From IMG/VR virus record IMGVR_UViG_3300023196_001783, positions 1 through 20,326 of that record: DNA of 20,326 nt. The stretch is one strand, 5' to 3'. The position numbers were made by a program, and so were the translations under genes. Position 1 is the first letter of the stretch; every line of letters starts with the position of its first letter. The notes beneath the pieces were generated by a model. The model was not told the origin of the DNA and ran no database searches. It saw nothing but the letters and a program-made list of their open reading frames with translations. Of the stretch, positions 7,460 through 14,701 are shown in pieces. The DNA is from a virus.

Positions 7460-7657
7460 ATGTTTATTGACCCACGAACTGTTGGTGGTAAAGGATTGCT
7501 GAATTGGCTTGAGGATAAGCTGGAAGGCAAACGCCACACACTTGAGAAACACGACAAAGAGTTTGGGGAAACTCAGTATCTCAGAGGGCAGATCAAAGGA
7601 CTTCGCACGGTGGTGGACTTAATAAATCAAGAGGAAACAGATGAGTCGACCGGCTGA
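7460..7657 (+). CDS. Small helical protein between portal and scaffold
   Basis: This 65-residue charged protein carries the core LRGQIKGLRTVVDLI near its C-terminus, preceded by ETQY. Short proteins with a similar helical layout (an E-T-Q-x-L-R-G-x-I-x-x-L-R type core) lie next to scaffold genes in other podoviruses. I cannot name a family or function. The ORF begins 43 bp after the portal stop, and its upstream region has only a distant AAGG and no strong ribosome site. Its 3' end overlaps the scaffold gene by 17 bp. It has no cysteine and no membrane segment. A role in head assembly or as a scaffold companion is inferred from position only. Confidence 0.7.
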   Translation: MFIDPRTVGGKGLLNWLEDKLEGKRHTLEKHDKEFGETQYLRGQIKGLRTVVDLINQEETDESTG

Positions 7658-8789
7658 ACAAATGGCAGAGGAACTGGACAACCAGCCACCCCTGTCCCAA
7701 GACGAAATCGACGAGCAAGCGTTCGCTGATGAATTTGATCGACGCACGGGTGTAGAGCCAGAGCCGGAAGGCGACCAAGGCGCACAGGCAGCCCCGGAGC
7801 CAGAAGGTGCCCAAGGCGCACAGGCAGCCCCGGAGCCAGAAGGTGCCCAAGGCGCACCACAACCCGTAGATGACCAAGGCGCACCACAACTTGTAGATGA
7901 CCAAGGCGTACAGCCCCCACCTGTTGCAGCACAGCCAGACCCGAATGATTTACTACCAGATGGTTCGTTGATACAACGTCCCGACTGGTATGCAGAACTT
8001 CCCGAACCGGCTCAACAGCAGTTCGACGCAAATGCGCGTCAGTTGAACCAGCTTCAATGGGACTACTCCAATGTACACGGACGACTTGCCCCGGTACAAA
8101 GGGAAAACGAAAGACTCCAGCGTAGGCTTGCCCAAGATGGGCAACCCAATCCAGCGCAGGCGTCTGGACAGGCCAGTCAATCCCAGCCGACGCCAGCAAC
8201 TCAAGAGATACATGACTTGCCGGAATTCAAGGAGTACGCGGAAGCGTTCCCCGAAGAAGCGAAGGCCATCGAAGCCCTGTTCGGGGCACAAACCGGACAA
8301 ATCGCGCAACTGAGTGAGAGGCTTACACAGATTTCTCAGGGGCTTGAACAGGTACAGAGCCAGTCAACGGTTCGCAACCAACAAGATGAACTTGGCCAAC
8401 TGACAACTGCGCATCCCGATTGGATGCAGGTACGTCAGACGCCGGACTATCAGCAATGGCTGGCAGGACAACCCGTCCCCATCCAACAGCTTGATGCGTC
8501 TCCGGCAGCCGCCGAGTGTATCTACGTGTTGGACGCGTACAAGCAGGCTGCCTACTTGTCTAACCTCCAACAGAACCCTGCTCCCGGCCCACAGGCCGAC
8601 CCTCGACAGGCAGCGGCGCAACAAACGCAGGCACATCGACAGACTTTAATTCAGACCCCGAATCCAGACCCGCAGGGTGGTGGTGTGGGCATACCGCAAG
8701 GTGACCCCGATGCAAACATGTCCGATGAGGACATGTTTGCGCAGGAGTTTGAACGTCGCGTGCAGGCACAACGACAACACACACGATGA
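7641..8789 (+). CDS. Scaffold protein
   Basis: This 382-residue, very acidic, Gln/Pro-rich protein sits directly upstream of the major capsid protein, where it should guide procapsid assembly and then leave. The start has a good ribosome site (GAGGAAA). Residues 1-35 are acidic and helical. Residues about 39-95 are low-complexity repeats (QAAPEPEGAQGA and PQPVDDQGA units). Residues about 100-330 are helical (AQLSERLTQISQGLEQVQSQ) and contain HPDWMQVRQTPDYQQWLAGQ and SPAAAECIYVLDAYKQAAYL, a pattern I associate with scaffolds next to N4-type capsid genes. The end is Gln-rich and basic (FERRVQAQRQHTR), as expected for a capsid-binding tail. The repeats use the same G-x-Q codons as the fibre genes. 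A 12-bp hairpin lies near its 3' end. Confidence 0.82.
   Translation: MSRPAEQMAEELDNQPPLSQDEIDEQAFADEFDRRTGVEPEPEGDQGAQAAPEPEGAQGAQAAPEPEGAQGAPQPVDDQGAPQLVDDQGVQPPPVAAQPDPNDLLPDGSLIQRPDWYAELPEPAQQQFDANARQLNQLQWDYSNVHGRLAPVQRENERLQRRLAQDGQPNPAQASGQASQSQPTPATQEIHDLPEFKEYAEAFPEEAKAIEALFGAQTGQIAQLSERLTQISQGLEQVQSQSTVRNQQDELGQLTTAHPDWMQVRQTPDYQQWLAGQPVPIQQLDASPAAAECIYVLDAYKQAAYLSNLQQNPAPGPQADPRQAAAQQTQAHRQTLIQTPNPDPQGGGVGIPQGDPDANMSDEDMFAQEFERRVQAQRQHTR
7785..7910. repeat. 36-bp and 27-bp tandem repeats in scaffold gene
   Basis: Two exact 36-bp copies (7785-7820, 7821-7856) encode QAAPEPEGAQGA, and a degenerate partial copy precedes them. They are followed by two 27-bp copies (7857-7883, 7884-7910) encoding PQPVDDQGA and PQLVDDQGV with a few base changes. 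All units are in frame, so copy number can change without breaking the gene. Confidence 0.93.
8712..8740 (+). promoter_or_regulatory. 12-bp stem-loop near the end of the scaffold gene
   Basis: The arms gcaaacatgtcc (8712-8723) and ggacatgtttgc (8729-8740) are perfectly complementary around the loop gatga. The hairpin lies in the scaffold coding region, about 50 bases before its stop and 64 bases before the capsid start. A perfect 12-bp stem with so short a loop is unlikely by chance in 20 kb. It may mark mRNA processing, stabilise the capsid message or slow translation at the scaffold end. Confidence 0.6.
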
Positions 8790-8803
8790 AGGATTGATAT
8801 ATC

Positions 8804-9868
8804 ATGGGTACAACTGCTCGCCATTACGGCGGTGTCGGTGCATATTCTGGCACCCCAACCGCCCCCGGCAACCGCACAAACGTGTATGCCGAACTCGACC
8901 TTATTGAACGCGCACGTCCACAACTGATTCTGGACATCGCTTGCGATAAGAAACTTATTCCAATGAACAAAGCCGAGACGATTACGTTCCGGCGTGCTGT
9001 GAATCCTGCAGTCTCCACTACGGTGGTGACGGAAGGCGTTACCCCGGCCAGCCGTGGTGTCGCTTACGAGGACGTCTCAGGTACGCTGGGCGAATACGCC
9101 GAAGTGTTTGAAATCACCAGCCGCATGAAAGAACTGGGCGAAGACGATGCCGTCAAAGACTCAGCCGACGTGCTCGCTGATCTGGTTGCAAACACCAAGG
9201 AAGCAGTCGCATGGGCAGCGTTCATTGCAGGCACCAACGTGACCTACTCAGGTTCCGCTTCTGCCCGTAATCAGGTACTCGCGCCGATTGGCTTGGGCGA
9301 CCTGCAGACGGCAGTGCGTTCCTTGATGGCCGCGAAGGCTGCCCGATTCTCCATGGCCAGTGGCGGTGGACTGCAGGACAACACCTTCCCAATCGAAGCT
9401 GCGTTCTACGGTTTCTCCCACACTGACCTCCACGCCGATTATCGTAATCTGTCTGGCTTCCGCACTACCGCCGAGTATGGTGGTAAGAAGGCTGTCAATG
9501 AGTACGAGTTTGGTGCGGTGGAGAATGTCCGCATTTTCACCACTCCGCAACTGACTCCGATCTTGGACGCAGGTGGCACGATCACCGCCGAGAACGTCAA
9601 GTCAAACAGCGGTACCGACGCCGACGTCTATCCCATTCTGGTTTGTGGCAAGCACGCGCTTGGTGCAGTCGACCTGAAAGGTGGAGGCAAGAAAGGCTAC
9701 GGTGGTGTGAAGATTAACGTCTTGAACGGCCCGGACAAGTCTGACCCGACTAACCAACGTGCATACGTTGCGTGTCGCTGGTGGGATTTGAAGATGATTC
9801 TGAACGACGCATGGTGCGTTCGGGTCGAAGTGGCTGCCACGGACGATCTGTCTGTACTGAACCCGTAA
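8804..9868 (+). CDS. Major capsid protein, N4-gp56 family
   Basis: This 354-residue protein builds the icosahedral head. Family features of the N4-gp56 type are visible. The N-terminus VYAELDLIERARPQLILDIA with DKKLIPMNKAETITFRR is the hallmark opening. It is followed by TEGVTPASRGVAYEDVSGTL, a helix EITSRMKELGEDDAVKDSAD, and a C-terminal half rich in beta-strand ending RWWDLKMILNDAWCVRVEVA. The start has AAGGA about 11 bases upstream, after a 14-bp gap from the scaffold gene. The scaffold upstream and the hairpin 22 bases downstream fit a highly expressed capsid unit. I see no separate capsid decoration (cement) protein by sequence. Confidence 0.94.
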   Translation: MGTTARHYGGVGAYSGTPTAPGNRTNVYAELDLIERARPQLILDIACDKKLIPMNKAETITFRRAVNPAVSTTVVTEGVTPASRGVAYEDVSGTLGEYAEVFEITSRMKELGEDDAVKDSADVLADLVANTKEAVAWAAFIAGTNVTYSGSASARNQVLAPIGLGDLQTAVRSLMAAKAARFSMASGGGLQDNTFPIEAAFYGFSHTDLHADYRNLSGFRTTAEYGGKKAVNEYEFGAVENVRIFTTPQLTPILDAGGTITAENVKSNSGTDADVYPILVCGKHALGAVDLKGGGKKGYGGVKINVLNGPDKSDPTNQRAYVACRWWDLKMILNDAWCVRVEVAATDDLSVLNP

Positions 9869-9890
9869 GTTAAGGTTCAGCGCAACCATA

Positions 9891-9914
9891 GGTGAGGGGG
9901 GTTTCCCCCTCACC
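9891..9914 (+). terminator. Strong hairpin after the capsid gene
   Basis: The arms ggtgaggggg (9891-9900) and ccccctcacc (9905-9914) form a perfect 10-bp GC-rich stem with loop gttt, in the 72-bp gap between the capsid gene and the next gene. Only a short mixed tail (gcttcaatc) follows, not a U-run. It may therefore be a leaky terminator or an mRNA 3'-end stabiliser that raises capsid output over downstream genes. Confidence 0.72.
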
Positions 9915-9940
9915 GCTTCAATCACTGGGAGTTACGAATA

Positions 9941-10729
9941 ATGGATTTAAAAACTGCTGCAGAAAACGACTTCGAACATTGTGAGCGCGACGAACTTGTC
10001 GTGTTTTGCGATGTACTGGGGGTGGAATACCTGCCACAAAATAACGCCAAGGCCCTCCGCAAGAAGTTGCTAGAGCAGCTTGGCCGGTACACCGAGTTGC
10101 TGGCAGGCGGCACTGGTGACGACAAGTCGGCACCGGCCTTCGAAGGTGAGGACTTGGACGTAGACGAGTTGACCTCACTCAACCTCAAGGCACAGGGTAA
10201 ATGGCAGGGACGGCGACGTCGCATTGTCCTTCACCGGGCTGCCGACCACGTGTCTACGTTCCCGCAATTTTTTGCGTGGGCAGACTTACATTGTTACATT
10301 CCGTTTGGTGAAGAGTGCGCCATCCCGTTTCCTATCTGGAACATTCTGGACGAAACGACACGCGGCCAGCGTTTGATACGCAAGCGTCGGGTGGACGAAG
10401 ACGGGCGTATTTATTACGAAGAAGTGTGGGTGAATTCCCAACGCTTTATGTTCAGCGACTTGGGCGACGACCCCGAAACTGCGCATTTGCCACGCGACAT
10501 GCACGAACAGTTCCGCTGGATGCACCACAAGACTGACAGCTATGATGGCTACAGCTTGCAACAGTTCAAGGACATGTGCCGTATGTTGAAGGTGCCATTG
10601 ACACAGGACAATGTGCGTACCTACAAGATGGCTGACTACAAACGTCGTATCTGCAGTACGATTGGTTTAGGGGCTGGACTGGCACACCCGCTGGCCCGGA
10701 CACCGAAGAAGAAGAAAGAAGCGGCGTAA
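9941..10729 (+). CDS. Virion-associated protein with SAP/HeH-like N-terminus
   Basis: This 262-residue protein starts after GGGAG about 10 bases upstream. Residues 16-49 (RDELVVFCDVLGVEYLPQNN, then AKALRKKLLEQLG) have the helix-extended-helix layout of SAP/HeH-type nucleic-acid-binding motifs. A core of about 120 residues follows with RRRRIVLHRA, IPFGEECAIPFPIWNILDE and EEVWVNSQRFMFSDLG, which I do not recognise as a named family but is mixed alpha/beta. The C-terminus is basic (RTPKKKKEAA). It sits between the capsid protein and the adaptor, where some podoviruses carry a DNA-binding or head-completion protein. I infer a DNA-contacting head protein at moderate confidence. A regulator is possible but less likely in this position. 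Confidence 0.65.
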   Translation: MDLKTAAENDFEHCERDELVVFCDVLGVEYLPQNNAKALRKKLLEQLGRYTELLAGGTGDDKSAPAFEGEDLDVDELTSLNLKAQGKWQGRRRRIVLHRAADHVSTFPQFFAWADLHCYIPFGEECAIPFPIWNILDETTRGQRLIRKRRVDEDGRIYYEEVWVNSQRFMFSDLGDDPETAHLPRDMHEQFRWMHHKTDSYDGYSLQQFKDMCRMLKVPLTQDNVRTYKMADYKRRICSTIGLGAGLAHPLARTPKKKKEAA

Positions 10730-10732
10730 ACC

Positions 10733-11470
10733 ATGGACTATTTGACCCTCGTAAAGCGGTTGGCGACTGAGACGGGCGCGGAGTTATCAAGCAAGATTAC
10801 TTCCGTACTGACGGTACCGCCAACTTCTTACGGGGAGTCAACTGAACACATCCTGCGTATGACCCAGTGGATTACGCAGGCTTGGTTGGAAATTCAGAAT
10901 GATCAGCCCAACTGGGAGTTCATGATTGCCACGGAGCAGGTAGCCTTGCTCCAAGGTCAGACAAGTTACGACATACGACAGGCGGTGGAAGACGCCACGG
11001 GTACCGATCAGTATGACGGCATCCGTCCGTTTGTAGCGAATGTTGACCACAGATATATTTGGGTGGTGGATGGTTCCACCTCCCCGCTGGTGAAGCAGCC
11101 CATGTACTATGTCCCGCCGGAGCATTTCTACGGTGACCGAGACAGGTACATAAGTGAGAAGGGCCAGCCGTACTGGTACAGTTTACAACCTGATGGGTGT
11201 CTGTCTATCGAAGCAGCCCCACCAGATAATAATTGGAATATCGAATTCGAATACCGTCTGCTCCCGCAGACGCTAGGCGCAGATTCGGACACACCAACAG
11301 GTTTGCCGGATAAGTTCCACATGCTCATCGTTTATTGGGCCATGGTGGAATACGCAGGGTTTGACGAAAGTGATCGTCAGTACAAGCGTGCCTTCAAAAG
11401 CTACCGGCGGATGTTGAACAAACTGCGGATTGAAAAAACGCGGGAGTTCACTATGCCGGGAGTGAGGTAG
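10733..11470 (+). CDS. Head-tail adaptor protein, SU10-adaptor-like
   Basis: This 245-residue protein should form the ring that joins portal to tail. The N-terminus runs MDYLTLVKRLATETGAELSS and then YGESTEHILRMTQWITQAWL with EIQNDQPNWEFM. The pattern of an E-x-x-x-I-x-x-M-x-x-W-I-x-x-A-W-x-x-I-Q-x-x-x-x-x-W helix is characteristic of the adaptor family typified by phage SU10 and its T7 gp11/P22 gp4 relatives. Beta-rich residues 70-170 follow, then FHMLIVYWAMVEYAGFDESD and a helical tail ending in FTMPGVR. The gene starts 3 bases after the preceding stop and ends one base before the nozzle start, consistent with tail-completion genes. Confidence 0.8.
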   Translation: MDYLTLVKRLATETGAELSSKITSVLTVPPTSYGESTEHILRMTQWITQAWLEIQNDQPNWEFMIATEQVALLQGQTSYDIRQAVEDATGTDQYDGIRPFVANVDHRYIWVVDGSTSPLVKQPMYYVPPEHFYGDRDRYISEKGQPYWYSLQPDGCLSIEAAPPDNNWNIEFEYRLLPQTLGADSDTPTGLPDKFHMLIVYWAMVEYAGFDESDRQYKRAFKSYRRMLNKLRIEKTREFTMPGVR

Positions 11471-14400
11471 TTGCAGCACGTAATAGTTGACGGTGGATTA
11501 GACCTTGTACGCGCCGCCCCAGCAGCATTGCCGGGGAGCATACGCGAGTGTCTGAACTATGAGGTAGGTTTCAGTCGTGGCCTCGCCCGTATCGACGGGT
11601 TGGAGAGGTTCGACGGTCAGACCAACCCGTCGTCAACAAACGCTTGGCGTTACTACATGCCCAACGCTGACATCACCGGCACCTTCACACCAGTAGAAAC
11701 ATTAACTTGGACAAAAGATGACCGCACCAGCGAATCAGGTGTGCTGGTGCAAGTTGAAGACGCGGGGACTCATAAAGGGTTGTTCATTGTCTTCCGGGCT
11801 ACAACCTCCGTGCCGCCAGATGGGGCCACCATTACGGGCGATACATCGGGGGCCAGCTTTGTCGTTGACACCGCCACCCAAGACATACGAAAAATCACCG
11901 ACTACTACGCTACGCATCAAGACTACCTCGCCGCACTTGATAGCTTCGCTGGAACCCTACGCACGGAAGTTGACCCAGTGCCGGGAACTGGCAGCGTCGT
12001 GGGGATGCACTTCCATGAAGATAAGTTGTACGCTGTCCGCGACTCGCGGGTGTTTACGTTCACAGACGACAGCACGGACTGGGCACCCAAAGTAGGTGGC
12101 TTCCTTATTTCCCCCACCAGCCAGCTTGGTGAGATAGTCGACTACGACCCGGACACCGACACGTTGTCAGTCCACGCCATGACTGCCGACGGGTTTGACG
12201 TAAGCGCAACAGACAACTGCACGGCGGCACTTGCCATCCGATTTGAAGACGGTGACGGTACGGTGGACGTAGGCGACGACGTGTCAGGCGACACCTCCAG
12301 CTACGCCGCAGTCGTCAGGTTCATTGAGGTGCGTAACGGCGCGTTCGATTCAGGCAACGCCGAGGGCGTTATGCTGCTTGAGTCGCAGGTAACGCTGACC
12401 GATGGTGAGTTCACCGCAGCGGAGAACGTAACCAACGACGAGGCAGGCAAGACCGGCTCGTTCACGGCAGAGGAAATCTTCGAACCCTACCTGCAAGATG
12501 TGCTGACGGTAGGTACCGTGGCCACGCAGGCAGAAACGGCATCCTTGTGGGAATCCAGCACGACGGGTTGGCAGAAGGCATGGGTAGGTCGACGCGTCGA
12601 CATCGACAACGGCACGACTGACCCCACAACAGCGGCAGCTACGCCAGCTAACACAGGCAACAAGCTACCCACAATCACGTCCATCCCGACGCCACGGTCA
12701 TACCGTATTGATTGGACAGGCACGGCGTCCGCCAACGACCCGACTCCGTTTGAGACGGACGACGCGGGTGTGACGAATATGGGCACAAGCTGGGCGCGTA
12801 GTACGTACTCGCGCAAGCAATCAGAAACTGTGCACCTCAACGGATTCAAGACCCAGCTTCGAAACGAAGATGTGGTCACCGGCATTGAAGTGGTGATCAA
12901 TGCCAAGGCCAACACGATTGGCGCGGATGACGGCGGCACGCTGTACATCCTGCATAAAGCCCCCAGCGGTCAGTACATTCGCGCAACTGTGCGGGTGGAC
13001 AATACTGGCGGGTATAACGATTACACGGTGGGCGGCCAGAACAGCAAGTGGGGCGAGAACCTTACACCAGAACTGGTCAACTCCGTCGACTTCAAATTTT
13101 TCATGTACGCTCGCGGCCACTTCTGTGACATTGACATCAACTGCGTCAAGGTCATCGTTTACTACAATACCAACACGGCGGAACAGCGGCTCTACGTCTA
13201 CGACACGGCGACAACAAGCGACGTGGGTTGGATACAAGTGCGTAAAGCAAACTTATCCACAGGCGCATGGGACGGTACCGGGGAGGGGTACCTACAGTTG
13301 TTCGACTGGTCGAGTCCCAACTTTAATGTGGGTATGCGCATCATGACAGGCGCAGGCAACACAGGTAATCTCATTGGCATCTTGACGTCAGACATCAACT
13401 TCCCCCTGTTGCCGGGGTCAAAGTTACTGGAAGACAATGCCAGTCGCTACCAATTTATTTCCTACAACTTTTTCGCCAGCGAAGAACTCAATGCCATCTA
13501 CGGTGTGAGTGGTGCAGGCCGTGCGTTCTATTACAACGGCCAGACGCTGGACTTCATCGACACCGGCGTGGGTGAGGAACGGGATAAGCCACGACATGTT
13601 GCGGCACACCAGACACGATTGGCCTTGGGCTTTGCGTGGGGTGAGGTGTACGTATCCAGCGTGGACGACCCACTGTCCTTCGACCCAATCACACTGGCAT
13701 CCACACACGGGTTTGGTGATCGTGTCACGGGCTTGCTGCCGTTGAACGGTATCGCCATGGCAGTGTTCACCGAGTCGTCCATCGGCGTGTTGCATGGTGC
13801 GGCCTTGGATTCAGACGGCGCAGGTATCCGACAGGAAGTGATCAGCCCGAACTCAGGTGCCATTGAGTACACCGTTCAGAACATTGGCAACCGGCCCATC
13901 TACGCAGACTTCCGTGGTATCAGCACGCTTGATGCACTGGAGCAGTATGGTGACTTCGGCACACGGCCACTCAGCTACGACGTGACGCCATGGTTGGTGG
14001 GTCGCCTGCAACGCAAGTCTGGTGTCGAGACGACAGACGAAAAAGTGGTGCACAGTGTGGTGGTGCGTAACAAGAATCAGTACCGACTGTTCTTCGCTGA
14101 CGGCTACGTGTTGACGTGCACGCTGGTGGGTCAGGAAATACAACCGCAGAATACAATCCAACGCTACTGGTTGGGAGGCACCACCAATAAGTACATGAAG
14201 GTATTTGCGACAGCTTCTGGTGTGACCACCGGCGGCCAAGATCGTGTCTTCGTGTCGGCAGAGGACAGGTTTGATGTCGACATGTCGGCGGAGGCCAGTT
14301 ACGTGTACGAACTTGACCGAGGCAACAGCTTCGATGGGTTCGAAATACAGGCGTTCTTCACGTGCTCCTACCACTTCGGTGAAGCACCGTACGCAGCGCA

Positions 14401-14698
14401 CAAATGGAACATAGTCCACATGCACGGTAAGGCTGCAGGAGCAGCGAGTTTGAAAATTTCACGTGCAGTGAACTACGAAGAGTTGGATAATCCTGTTATG
14501 CCGTACGAGCCAGCACCCTTTGGGAGTCTGGAGCACGTGCCGTCTGATCAGGGCAGGGCGTACTACGCCAAGTGTCGTTTGTCAGGCCGAGGATTTGCGG
14601 TGTCATTGTCAGTTGACCACCAGTCGGCAACAGAATTTCCACACATCATCCAGATGTTTACGTTTGTGGATGATCAACCTATCAGGATTAACAGGTGA
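11471..14698 (+). CDS. Tail nozzle or tubular protein with inserted beta-sandwich, TTG start
   Basis: This 1075-residue protein directly follows the adaptor (stop TAG then TTG). The TTG has GGGAG 7 bases upstream. The first in-frame ATG is codon 61, past the conserved-looking NYEVGFSRGLARIDGLERFD (about 29-48), so the TTG is preferred. I associate that RIDGxERFDG opening with the nozzle-type tail proteins that follow adaptors in podoviruses. Residues about 620-820 (NFFASEELNAIYGVSGAGRA; FAWGEVYVSSVDDPLSFDPI; FTESSIGVLHG) look like beta-propeller blades. Residues about 435-567 form an inserted domain with TVGGQNSKWGENLTPELVNS and ending KVIVYY, typical of a jelly-roll adhesion insert. Likely role: the tube through which DNA leaves, with an exposed extra domain. 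A host-binding function for the insert is inference. Confidence 0.72.
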   Translation: MQHVIVDGGLDLVRAAPAALPGSIRECLNYEVGFSRGLARIDGLERFDGQTNPSSTNAWRYYMPNADITGTFTPVETLTWTKDDRTSESGVLVQVEDAGTHKGLFIVFRATTSVPPDGATITGDTSGASFVVDTATQDIRKITDYYATHQDYLAALDSFAGTLRTEVDPVPGTGSVVGMHFHEDKLYAVRDSRVFTFTDDSTDWAPKVGGFLISPTSQLGEIVDYDPDTDTLSVHAMTADGFDVSATDNCTAALAIRFEDGDGTVDVGDDVSGDTSSYAAVVRFIEVRNGAFDSGNAEGVMLLESQVTLTDGEFTAAENVTNDEAGKTGSFTAEEIFEPYLQDVLTVGTVATQAETASLWESSTTGWQKAWVGRRVDIDNGTTDPTTAAATPANTGNKLPTITSIPTPRSYRIDWTGTASANDPTPFETDDAGVTNMGTSWARSTYSRKQSETVHLNGFKTQLRNEDVVTGIEVVINAKANTIGADDGGTLYILHKAPSGQYIRATVRVDNTGGYNDYTVGGQNSKWGENLTPELVNSVDFKFFMYARGHFCDIDINCVKVIVYYNTNTAEQRLYVYDTATTSDVGWIQVRKANLSTGAWDGTGEGYLQLFDWSSPNFNVGMRIMTGAGNTGNLIGILTSDINFPLLPGSKLLEDNASRYQFISYNFFASEELNAIYGVSGAGRAFYYNGQTLDFIDTGVGEERDKPRHVAAHQTRLALGFAWGEVYVSSVDDPLSFDPITLASTHGFGDRVTGLLPLNGIAMAVFTESSIGVLHGAALDSDGAGIRQEVISPNSGAIEYTVQNIGNRPIYADFRGISTLDALEQYGDFGTRPLSYDVTPWLVGRLQRKSGVETTDEKVVHSVVVRNKNQYRLFFADGYVLTCTLVGQEIQPQNTIQRYWLGGTTNKYMKVFATASGVTTGGQDRVFVSAEDRFDVDMSAEASYVYELDRGNSFDGFEIQAFFTCSYHFGEAPYAAHKWNIVHMHGKAAGAASLKISRAVNYEELDNPVMPYEPAPFGSLEHVPSDQGRAYYAKCRLSGRGFAVSLSVDHQSATEFPHIIQMFTFVDDQPIRINR

Positions 14699-14701
14699 TT
14701 T

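Noticed and set aside
7627-8199. Long open minus-strand frame opposite the scaffold repeats
   Set aside because: It mirrors the low-complexity scaffold repeats (RLGHLxxxxxPV type) and has no ribosome site or neighbours on that strand. Every well-supported gene in the window is on the plus strand.
12588-12601. 14-bp perfect palindrome gtcgacgcgtcgac in the nozzle gene
   Set aside because: About one palindrome of this length is expected by chance in 20 kb, and it is in coding sequence with no supporting context.
13853-14425. Minus-strand open frame opposite the nozzle gene
   Set aside because: It overlaps fully with a well-supported plus-strand gene and shows no family motif or start signal.
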